A DNA stretch of 35,192 bases from an uncultured Acidimicrobiaceae bacterium (GTDB taxonomy: Bacteria; Actinomycetota; Acidimicrobiia; Acidimicrobiales; Ilumatobacteraceae), in assembly GCA_903919455.1 (NCBI GenBank), contig CAIXIJ010000100.1, positions 1 to 35,192 of the forward strand. The letters are read 5' to 3'. The stretch's first letter is position 1; each line of letters starts with the position of its first letter. This document shows positions 7,463 through 13,753 of the stretch, piece after piece. The notes beneath the pieces were generated by a model. The model was given only the letters and a program-made list of their open reading frames with translations. It did not search any database and was not told the origin of the DNA. The position numbers were made by a program, and so were the translations under genes.

Positions 7463-8065
7463 ATGACCAGCCCGGCGTCAGCCGCTCCCGCGCCCTCGGT
7501 TGAGGAGCGCGTGCTCGATGCGGCGAAGGTGTGCATCGAGCGCTGGGGTATGGCCAAGATCACCATCGACGACATCGCCAACGAGGCCGGTGTCTCGAGG
7601 GCCACGCTGTATCGATTGTTCCCCGGCGGCAAGGACGTGTTGTTCGAAGCCTTTCGGGTGCGCGAACTCGAAGACTTCTTCACGCGTCTCGCCAGCCACC
7701 TGGATCACATCGACGACCTCGAGGATCTGTTGGTGCGCGTGGTGGTCAGCGCCACCGAGGAACTGCGCAGCGACCAGCACCTTGCTGGCATGTTGGCCAG
7801 CGAACCGGGCGAAGCGCTCACGTCGCTCACCGTGGATGGCCTGCCGCGCATCATCCGCATCGCCACCGTGTTCCTCATCCCGCTCGTGGGCGAGTACGTC
7901 CCGCGCCGTGAGGCCAGCCGACTCGTGGAGTTCCTGGCCCGCATGGTGATCAGCTTCTTCCTTGCCCCCAGCGACCACGTAGATCTCGGCGATGCCGAGT
8001 CCGCCCGGTCGTTCATCGCCACCTTCGTGCTGCCGGCCTTCCAGCCGTCGCTCGCCAGTTCGTAA
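7463..8065 (+). CDS. TetR-family transcriptional regulator
   Basis: A 200-residue protein with the TetR N-terminal DNA-binding domain: a first helix around EERVLDAAKVCIERWG (about residues 14-29) and the helix-turn-helix ITIDDIANEAGVSRATLYRLF at about 33-53. The C-terminal ligand/dimerisation domain is not typical of a named subgroup. ATG 7463 is chosen over GTG 7415 because it matches the family N-terminus and the expected transcription start; the mRNA would be leaderless. It precedes the di-iron gene by 41 bp on the same strand and probably controls it and itself. The ligand is unknown. Confidence 0.9.
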   Translation: MTSPASAAPAPSVEERVLDAAKVCIERWGMAKITIDDIANEAGVSRATLYRLFPGGKDVLFEAFRVRELEDFFTRLASHLDHIDDLEDLLVRVVVSATEELRSDQHLAGMLASEPGEALTSLTVDGLPRIIRIATVFLIPLVGEYVPRREASRLVEFLARMVISFFLAPSDHVDLGDAESARSFIATFVLPAFQPSLASS

Positions 8066-8106
8066 CCAACCAACCTGAAATCAGCCACACAGGAGCCATC
8101 CCCGAC

Positions 8107-9234
8107 ATGACCGTCACCCACAACAGCACCGAAGAGATCATCGGCCGTACCGAGATCAACGATGTCGAAGCCATCCTCGCCATCCCGAATGCCGATCCCA
8201 ATGAGATCGAGCACGTGGTGAAGAACAACGCCGACACCATCTTCACCTGGGACTACTCGCTCCAGCGGCCGGCGCTGCGCAAGCTGTACGAGAAGGCCAA
8301 GACCGGCCAGTGGAACGCCACGACCGACCTCGACTGGACCATCGACGTGGACCCGGAGAAGATCGCCCACGAAGAGCGCGAGATGATCGGCGTTGGCCTC
8401 GACACCACGCGTCTCATCGGCACGCCGGTGGAAAAGTGGGGCGACAAGGAGTGGTTGCAGTTCAACATGGAGAGCAAGAACTGGAGCCTCAGCCAGTTCA
8501 TGCATGGTGAGCAGGGCGCCCTCATCTGCACCGCCAAGATCGTGGAGACCGTGCCGTGGTACGACGCCAAGCTGTACGCCAGCACCCAGGTGGTCGATGA
8601 AGCTCGCCACGTGGAGGTGTTCGCCCGCTATCTCGCAGAGAAGCTCGGTGGCGAGTACCAGGTGAACATCCACCTGCGGATGCTGCTCGACGACATCGTC
8701 AACGACAGCCGCTGGGACATGACCTACCTGGGCATGCAGGTGATGGTGGAGGGCCTCGCCCTCGCCGCCTTCGGCTTCCAGCACGACATGACCACCGAGC
8801 CGCTGCTGAAGAAGCTGCTGCGCTACGTGATGAGCGATGAGGCCCGCCACGTGGCCTTCGGCGTGCTTTCCCTGAAGGAGGCCTACGACGAGATGAGCGA
8901 CAAGGAGATCGCCGATCGCCAGGAGTTCGCCTTCGAGGCTGCATTGCGCATGCGCGACCGCTTCATGCAGCAGGAAGTCTGGGAGCGCATGGGCATCAAC
9001 ACCCGCGACATCCTCCCCGTCATCCTGGCCGACCCCACCCGAGTGGTGTTCCAGAGCATGCTGTTCAGCAAGATCGTTCCGAACTGCAAGAAGCTGGGCC
9101 TGCTCGACCGCAACAACCAGTGGCTGCGTCGTCGTTTCGAAGAGATGAACGTCATCCAGTTCGAGGACTGGGCCGACACCGGCGAGGAGTACACCTCGTT
9201 CGAACTCGGTGCCGAGGCCCCGAGCGCTCACTGA
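8107..9234 (+). CDS. Ferritin-like di-iron carboxylate protein (putative oxygenase/oxidase)
   Basis: A 375-residue soluble helical protein with a complete di-iron ligand set: Glu135, Glu165-x2-His168 (DEARH), Glu215, and Glu245-x2-His248 (DEARH again). The near-equal spacing is that of the four-helix bundle of ferritin-like oxygenases such as ribonucleotide-reductase R2-like proteins, acyl desaturases and AurF-like N-oxygenases. It lacks the length and motifs of RNR R2, so a substrate oxidation role is more likely, but the substrate is unknown. AGGAG lies 11 bp upstream of ATG 8107. It follows tetR and is closed by a strong terminator, so the two form a self-contained unit. Confidence 0.85.
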   Translation: MTVTHNSTEEIIGRTEINDVEAILAIPNADPNEIEHVVKNNADTIFTWDYSLQRPALRKLYEKAKTGQWNATTDLDWTIDVDPEKIAHEEREMIGVGLDTTRLIGTPVEKWGDKEWLQFNMESKNWSLSQFMHGEQGALICTAKIVETVPWYDAKLYASTQVVDEARHVEVFARYLAEKLGGEYQVNIHLRMLLDDIVNDSRWDMTYLGMQVMVEGLALAAFGFQHDMTTEPLLKKLLRYVMSDEARHVAFGVLSLKEAYDEMSDKEIADRQEFAFEAALRMRDRFMQQEVWERMGINTRDILPVILADPTRVVFQSMLFSKIVPNCKKLGLLDRNNQWLRRRFEEMNVIQFEDWADTGEEYTSFELGAEAPSAH

Positions 9235-9254
9235 GCCCCGAACAGCCTGTTCCA

Positions 9255-9295
9255 GCAGAAGGGAGCGCCATCTGGCGCTCCCTTCTGCGCGTTTT
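9255..9295 (+). terminator. Rho-independent terminator after the di-iron gene
   Basis: A perfect 15-bp stem (GCAGAAGGGAGCGCC at 9255-9269 with its complement at 9274-9288), a four-base ATCT loop, and GCGTTTT after it. It ends the tetR/di-iron transcript and insulates the downstream operon. Confidence 0.92.
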
Positions 9296-9340
9296 GGGCC
9301 CGGGAGGTTGGCGGCCACGGCGGACGACGGCGGTGTCCAC

Positions 9341-9346
9341 TACGCT
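9341..9346 (+). promoter_or_regulatory. Putative -10 box of the wHTH-dapA-rnj operon
   Basis: TACGCT fits TANNNT and ends 8 bp before ATG 9355, so the mRNA would be leaderless. It lies just after the terminator of the preceding unit. No good -35 hexamer is visible at 16-19 bp upstream. Confidence 0.5.
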
Positions 9347-9354
9347 GGAAGCCG

Positions 9355-9975
9355 ATGTCCAACGCCTCCGACCCGTTCTTCCGCACGTTTCACGCCCTGC
9401 GCATCAAGGGCTTTGCGAAGGCCGACACGATCGCTGAAGTGGCCGATCTGCCGTTGTCGCTCGTGGAAGAGCACCTGCAGGGCCTGCTGGCGCGGGAATG
9501 GGCTCAGTACCGCGAGGCTCGCGAGCTGTGGCAGCTCACGCCAGTGGGGCGAGAAGAGCACCACATCGGCTTGGCCGAAGATGTCGGCGGCGCGCACATG
9601 TCGGCCCACCTGCACGACCCGTATCACGAGTTCCTGCGGCTCAACGATCGCTTCAAGATGCTGTGCGGCGACTGGCAGCTCCGCAACGGACAACCCAACG
9701 ACCACACCGACGCCGAGTACGACGCCGAGGTGGTAGGGCGCTTGGTGGCCATCGACAGCGAGGCCGCGCCGATCGTGGCAGCGATGGGCGGCGTGCTTGC
9801 CCGCCTCGCGCCCTACGGTCCTCGTCTGGCACGAACGTGCCAGTTGGTCGTGGCCGGTGAAACGAAAATGTTCACGGGAGTGATGTGCGGCAGCTACCAC
9901 GATGTGTGGATGGAGTTGCACGAGGATCTCATTCTCACCCAAGGCATCGACCGCACAGCGGAAGGATCATTCTGA
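9355..9975 (+). CDS. Winged-helix DNA-binding-like protein upstream of dapA
   Basis: A 206-residue protein. Residues about 8-65 form a winged-helix domain: helices over FFRTFHALRIKGFAKADTIA and LPLSLVEEHLQGLLARE, then a wing ending LWQLTPVGREEH, a pattern seen in MarR-like regulators. The C-terminal 140 residues are mostly helical, with no recognised ligand domain or metal cluster. Its TGA overlaps the dapA ATG (TGATG), so it is the first gene of a coupled operon with dapA and rnj. Roles as a DAP-pathway regulator or a non-regulatory paralogue are both open. Confidence 0.75.
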   Translation: MSNASDPFFRTFHALRIKGFAKADTIAEVADLPLSLVEEHLQGLLAREWAQYREARELWQLTPVGREEHHIGLAEDVGGAHMSAHLHDPYHEFLRLNDRFKMLCGDWQLRNGQPNDHTDAEYDAEVVGRLVAIDSEAAPIVAAMGGVLARLAPYGPRLARTCQLVVAGETKMFTGVMCGSYHDVWMELHEDLILTQGIDRTAEGSF

Positions 9976-10868
9976 TGGCTCATTTCGGCAGGGTGCTCAC
10001 CGCCATGATCACGCCGTTCACGGCCGACGGGGCGCTGGACCTCGATGAGGCTCGCCGCCTGGCCACGTGGCTGCAGGACAACGGCAACGACGGTCTGGTG
10101 ATTGCCGGCACCACCGGCGAGGCGCCGGTGCTCACCGACGACGAACGGCTCAGCTTGTTCGCTGCGGTCATCGAGGCGGTCAGCATTCCAGTGATCGCCG
10201 GTACGGGCACCAACGACACCGCCCACTCGGTGCACCTCACCAAGGAAGCCACGGCGCTCGGCGCTGCTGGAATCCTGGCGGTCTGCCCGTATTACAACCG
10301 TCCGTCGCAGGCCGGTATCGAGGCACACCTCCGTGCCATGGCAGCGGCATCACCGCTACCGCAGGTGGTGTACGACATTCCGGTTCGCACGGGTCGCAAG
10401 ATCTCCACGGCCCTGCTCTTGAATCTGGCTCGCGAACTGCCGAACGTGGTGGCCCTGAAGGACGCCGCTGGCAACCCCGGCGAGACCGCCGTGCTCATCG
10501 CCAACGCCCCCGAGGGCTTCGAGGTGTACAGCGGCGACGACGGTCTCACCCTGCCACTGCTCGCTGCCGGCGCGGTTGGCGTGATCGGTGTGGCCACGCA
10601 CTGGTCGGGTACCGATCACCAAGAACTGTTCGACCACTGGGAGAAGGGCGACACCGTCGCCGCTCGCGCCGTGAACGCCCGCCTACTGGAGAGCTTTGCG
10701 TTCGAGACCGGCGATGATGCCCCGAACCCCATTCCCACAAAGGCAATGATGCGCCATCTCGGCTTCCAGGTGGGTCAAGCCCGCCTCCCCATGGGCGATG
10801 CGCCCGCCTTCGTCGACGAGCGTGCTCCTCAGGTGATGGCAAATCTGCGAGCCCGGCGCGGTCTGTGA
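9975..10868 (+). CDS. dapA: 4-hydroxy-tetrahydrodipicolinate synthase
   Basis: DapA condenses pyruvate with aspartate semialdehyde through a Schiff-base lysine, the first committed step of DAP/lysine synthesis. The 297-residue TIM-barrel protein shows GTTGEAPVL (about residues 45-53), the catalytic Tyr region PYYNRPSQ (about 108-115), YDIPVRTG with the substrate-binding Arg, and the Schiff-base Lys in VALKDAAGN (about residue 163). The start at 9975 overlaps the upstream TGA; GAAGGA lies 8 bp upstream. Its stop overlaps the rnj ATG in the same TGATG manner. Confidence 0.97.
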   Translation: MAHFGRVLTAMITPFTADGALDLDEARRLATWLQDNGNDGLVIAGTTGEAPVLTDDERLSLFAAVIEAVSIPVIAGTGTNDTAHSVHLTKEATALGAAGILAVCPYYNRPSQAGIEAHLRAMAAASPLPQVVYDIPVRTGRKISTALLLNLARELPNVVALKDAAGNPGETAVLIANAPEGFEVYSGDDGLTLPLLAAGAVGVIGVATHWSGTDHQELFDHWEKGDTVAARAVNARLLESFAFETGDDAPNPIPTKAMMRHLGFQVGQARLPMGDAPAFVDERAPQVMANLRARRGL

Positions 10869-12529
10869 TGGCTGCTTCCGTACGCGTCGTCTTCCTCGGC
10901 GGTCTCGGTGAGATCGGCCGCAACTGCATGGCCATCGAGCAGGAGGGCAAGGTCCTTCTCATCGACTGCGGCCTCATGTTCCCCGACCCCGACATGCATG
11001 GCATCGACCTTGTGCTGCCCGACTTCACGTGGCTGCGCGAGCGCGCCAACGACATCGTGGCCGTGGTGGCCACTCATGGCCACGAAGACCACGTCGGCGC
11101 ACTGCAGTATCTGCTGCGTGAGTTGAGCTTCCCCATCTACGGCTCGGCTGTCACGCTGGGTCTGGCGCGTAACCGAATTGAAGAAGCTGGCCTGCTCGGA
11201 AAGACCGACTTGATTGTGGTGCGCGACGGCGAGCGGCGGATGATCGGTCCGTTCGACGTGGAGTTCATCCCCGTCACGCACTCGGTTCCTCACGCGCACG
11301 CCATCGCCCTGCACACCCCGCAGGGTGTCATCCTGCACACCGGCGACTTCAAGCTCGACCTCACCCCGGTGGATGGTCGTCGCACCGACCTCGGTCGCAT
11401 CGGCACCATCGCCACCACCGAGGGCATTCGTCTGCTGCTCGCCGACAGCACGAACGCCGAGGAGCACGGACATGCTCCTAGCGAGTCGAGCGTGGGTGCG
11501 GTGTTGCGCAGTGTGTTCAGTGAGCAGAAGGGCCGCCGCATCATCACGGCCAGCTTCGCCAGCCACCTGCACCGCATTCAGCAGATCGCCGATGCTGCCA
11601 TCGCGAATGGTCGAGTGGTTGCCACGCTCGGTCTGAGCATGAAGAAGAACGTGCGCATGGGACGAGACCTCGGCGTGCTGAGGATTCCGGATGCCTCGCT
11701 GATCGACATCGAAGAGGCCGACAAGTACAAGCCCGAACAGGTGTGCATCGTGTCCACCGGTTCGCAGGGCGAGCCGATGTCTGCCCTCGCGTTGCTGGCG
11801 CGTGGCGAGAGCAAGTGGGTGAAGGTCGGCGAGCACGACACGGTGGTGCTCAGCAGCCATGCCATCCCCGGCAACGAAAGCAATGTGAACAGAGTCATCG
11901 ACGATCTGCTGCGTGCCGGTGTGGAAGTGATCCACTCCGGCGTTGCCGACGTGCATGCCACCGGCCATGCGCAGGCCGACGAACTCAAGACCTACCTGTC
12001 CATCACCAACCCTGAGTACTTCGTTCCGATCCACGGCGAGTATCGGCACATGGTGGCCAATGCCAAGCTCGGCTATCTGATGGGTGTGCCCCGCGACCAC
12101 GTGCTGGTGTGTGAGGACGGCGATGTGCTCGAACTCAGCGACGAAGGCCTGTCGGCCGTCGGTCGAGTGCCTGCGGGCTACCTGTACGTCGACGGCATTG
12201 TCGGCGACGTGGGCCAGGGCGTTCTGCGCGACCGCAAGGTGTTGGCCGAGGAAGGCGTGGTCGTGGTGGTGGTCACCGTCGACATCGGCACCGGCAAGGT
12301 GCTCGTGGGCCCGGAGATCATCACCCGTGGCTGGGTGTATGCGCCTGAGGCCGAAGACCTGCTCGATGAAGCGTGCGACCGTGTTGCCGAGGCCGTGGAG
12401 GCGTCGTTGGCGTCGGGCGTCCGCGATGTGGAATCACTGGAACGCAACGTTCGTCGTGCCGCCGGGAAGTTCGTCAGCGAGCGCACCAAGCGCCGCCCGA
12501 TGATCGTCCCAGTGGTCATGGAGGCGTAG
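10868..12529 (+). CDS. rnj: Ribonuclease J (metallo-beta-lactamase/beta-CASP)
   Basis: RNase J is a 5'-to-3' exonuclease and endonuclease for RNA decay and processing. The 553-residue protein opens with FLGGLGEIGRNC, carries the zinc motif HGHEDH (about residues 70-75), a second His region TGDFKLD, the beta-CASP domain in the middle, and a HSGVADVHATGHAQADEL segment near residues 356-375. The C-terminal domain (about 450-553) is the usual one for the family. ATG 10868 overlaps the dapA stop; GTG 10865 would add one residue. The dapA-rnj order is common in actinobacteria. Its stop codon lies inside the first copy of a tandem repeat array. Confidence 0.97.
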   Translation: MAASVRVVFLGGLGEIGRNCMAIEQEGKVLLIDCGLMFPDPDMHGIDLVLPDFTWLRERANDIVAVVATHGHEDHVGALQYLLRELSFPIYGSAVTLGLARNRIEEAGLLGKTDLIVVRDGERRMIGPFDVEFIPVTHSVPHAHAIALHTPQGVILHTGDFKLDLTPVDGRRTDLGRIGTIATTEGIRLLLADSTNAEEHGHAPSESSVGAVLRSVFSEQKGRRIITASFASHLHRIQQIADAAIANGRVVATLGLSMKKNVRMGRDLGVLRIPDASLIDIEEADKYKPEQVCIVSTGSQGEPMSALALLARGESKWVKVGEHDTVVLSSHAIPGNESNVNRVIDDLLRAGVEVIHSGVADVHATGHAQADELKTYLSITNPEYFVPIHGEYRHMVANAKLGYLMGVPRDHVLVCEDGDVLELSDEGLSAVGRVPAGYLYVDGIVGDVGQGVLRDRKVLAEEGVVVVVVTVDIGTGKVLVGPEIITRGWVYAPEAEDLLDEACDRVAEAVEASLASGVRDVESLERNVRRAAGKFVSERTKRRPMIVPVVMEA

Positions 12530-12740
12530 CGCAGCGGAGCCGACCATTCGGCCCAGAGGCGTAGCGCAGCGGAGCCGACCATTCGGCCCAGAGGCGTAGC
12601 GCAGCGGAGCCGACCATTCGGCCCGGAGGCGTAGCGCAGCGGAGCCGACCATTAAGTACGGCGTAGCGCAGCGGAGCCTTGTGGCGGCTCGACAAGTACG
12701 GCGTAGCGCAGCGGAGCCTTGTGGCGGCTCGACCACTTTG
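12521..12740. repeat. Tandem repeat array, six copies of a 19-bp core with hairpins
   Basis: The core GGCGTAGCGCAGCGGAGCC starts at 12523, 12558, 12593, 12628, 12660 and 12700. Copies 1-4 are units of 35 bp; the last two are units of 40 bp (12661-12700, 12701-12740). Units 1-3 carry a perfect hairpin, GCCGA-CCAT-TCGGC (12539-12552, 12574-12587, 12609-12622). The 40-bp units carry a different one, GAGCC-N7-GGCTC (12674-12690, 12714-12730). The first core contains the rnj TAG stop, so the array appears to have grown from the 3' end of that gene. It fills most of the rnj to 12800 intergenic region. Confidence 0.93.
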
Positions 12741-12785
12741 GGCGAATAGGTCAAAGGGTCCGTATCCGTGTGGCGGTTCGTCACG

Positions 12786-12791
12786 TAGCGT
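12786..12791 (+). promoter_or_regulatory. Putative -10 box, leaderless start at 12800
   Basis: TAGCGT fits TANNNT and ends 8 bp before the ATG at 12800. There is no Shine-Dalgarno site. The box lies 45 bp after the last repeat unit. Confidence 0.45.
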
Positions 12792-12799
12792 GTTGGTCG

Positions 12800-13150
12800 A
12801 TGTCCACCGCTCGGCGCCCCCTCTCTTTCGTGCTGTCAGTGGTTGCTGCGTCCCTGCTGTTGGGCTCGGTTCCCAGCCATGCGGGCACCCACACTGTGCA
12901 GCGAACTGTGTCGGTTGCGGTCGCCGCCACCGATGCCGGCGACGACTCCACGACCACCACCATCGTGGCCTCGGAGGGGCCTGTGCCCGGGGTCGATCCT
13001 CGAGGGATTCCCCTGCCGACTGGCGAAGCCAGCGAGTGGTGGGAAGGCAAATCGCTCCTGCTCGCGTTCGGTGGTCTGCAGCTCGTCGGCCTGTTCTACA
13101 TCACTCGACGTGCCAGGGCCCGATTGTCCACCGACGACTCGCAGCCCTAG
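12800..13150 (+). CDS. Small exported membrane-anchored protein, unknown function
   Basis: A 116-residue protein with an N-terminal signal sequence (Arg pair, hydrophobic stretch to about residue 25, SHAG cleavage-like site), a Thr/Ser-rich extracytoplasmic middle of about 50 residues, and a single C-terminal TM helix (about residues 80-99) followed by basic ITRRARAR. It would be a type I membrane protein with a short outer domain. No known domain is seen. ATG 12800 is chosen because the upstream in-frame sequence runs into the repeat array and a -10 box lies just before this codon. It lies 11 bp from the next lipoprotein gene. Confidence 0.65.
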   Translation: MSTARRPLSFVLSVVAASLLLGSVPSHAGTHTVQRTVSVAVAATDAGDDSTTTTIVASEGPVPGVDPRGIPLPTGEASEWWEGKSLLLAFGGLQLVGLFYITRRARARLSTDDSQP

Positions 13151-13153
13151 CCT
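13124..13153 (+). promoter_or_regulatory. Promoter whose -10 contains the upstream gene's stop codon
   Basis: TTGTCC (13124-13129) and TAGCCT (13148-13153) are 18 bp apart; the -10 ends 8 bp before the ATG at 13162. The first three bases of the -10 are the TAG stop of the preceding gene. Confidence 0.5.
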
Positions 13154-13161
13154 GCGGGGCG

Positions 13162-13713
13162 ATGCGCTCTCGCCGTACGTTCGTCGTCCTCGCTGCGCTG
13201 CTGGTGGCAGCGTGCACCACTGAGCCATCAGGTTCGGCCACGTCGCCGGCCGTCACCATCTGCGAGCCATCGGTCACGGCACAGCCCGATGACCAGTTGC
13301 CCAACCTGACCAACATCGACAAGGCCATCGTTGCGCTCGAGCAGCAGTTCGGTGGGGCACAGCAGTACTTCGAGATCAACGCCACGGCACGCGTGGTGAA
13401 CCTCTTCGTGGCGCTGAACGACGCAAAGGTGGCGCAGCCGTGGCTGTGGGTTGACGGCGAACTGTCGTCGAAGGAAGGGCAACCGGCCTCTGGCGGCACG
13501 TTTGCTGCCGCCAACATGGACTACGAGTCCGACAAGGTGCTCACTCAGATCCGGTCGAAGTTGCCCGACGCCATCCTGGAGAGCTTCTATGTGAACGGCG
13601 ACGGAACGGGTAGCACGCTCTACGGCGTGTTGGCGACGGCGCAATGCGGCGGCGGTCTCGACATCGTGGTGGGCCCCACCGGGGCAGTGAAGTCGGTCGA
13701 CCCCGTGAACTGA
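13162..13713 (+). CDS. Putative lipoprotein, unknown function
   Basis: A 183-residue exported protein with an Arg-rich n-region, hydrophobic stretch and lipobox LVAAC (Cys at about residue 18), then a Ser/Thr linker. The mature domain has two Cys residues, at about residue 34 and near the C-terminus in AQCGGG, that could form a disulphide. It has an alpha/beta pattern with a helix over IDKAIVALEQQFGG. No recognised domain. The frame is open upstream to 12679, but that part crosses the repeat array and the preceding gene in another frame. ATG 13162 is supported by the signal peptide and the -10 box. Confidence 0.75.
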   Translation: MRSRRTFVVLAALLVAACTTEPSGSATSPAVTICEPSVTAQPDDQLPNLTNIDKAIVALEQQFGGAQQYFEINATARVVNLFVALNDAKVAQPWLWVDGELSSKEGQPASGGTFAAANMDYESDKVLTQIRSKLPDAILESFYVNGDGTGSTLYGVLATAQCGGGLDIVVGPTGAVKSVDPVN

Positions 13714-13741
13714 TTGCCCTCACTCACGCGCACCCCCTTGG

Positions 13742-13747
13742 TACCGT
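13742..13747 (+). promoter_or_regulatory. Putative -10 box of ftsK (leaderless)
   Basis: TACCGT ends 6 bp before the ftsK ATG. A purine run, GAGGAA, lies between but is too close to the ATG to act as a Shine-Dalgarno site. Confidence 0.45.
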
Positions 13748-13753
13748 GAGGAA

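Noticed and set aside
7705-9318. Antisense open frame of 537 codons on the minus strand
   Set aside because: It covers the di-iron gene and part of tetR in reverse and crosses the terminator hairpin. It has no recognisable motif and is best explained by GC bias.
10829-12100. Antisense open frame of 423 codons on the minus strand
   Set aside because: It lies opposite rnj, whose motifs are complete. The reverse frame has no motifs.
12521-12740. CRISPR array
   Set aside because: The repeats are nearly contiguous. The sequences between cores are themselves repeated rather than unique spacers, and no cas genes are present.
12434-12784. 116-codon minus-strand frame through the repeat array with repeated SAALR/SAPLRYA-like segments
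   Set aside because: The repeated peptide is only a translation of the DNA repeats, the frame overlaps the rnj 3' end, and no start signal supports it.
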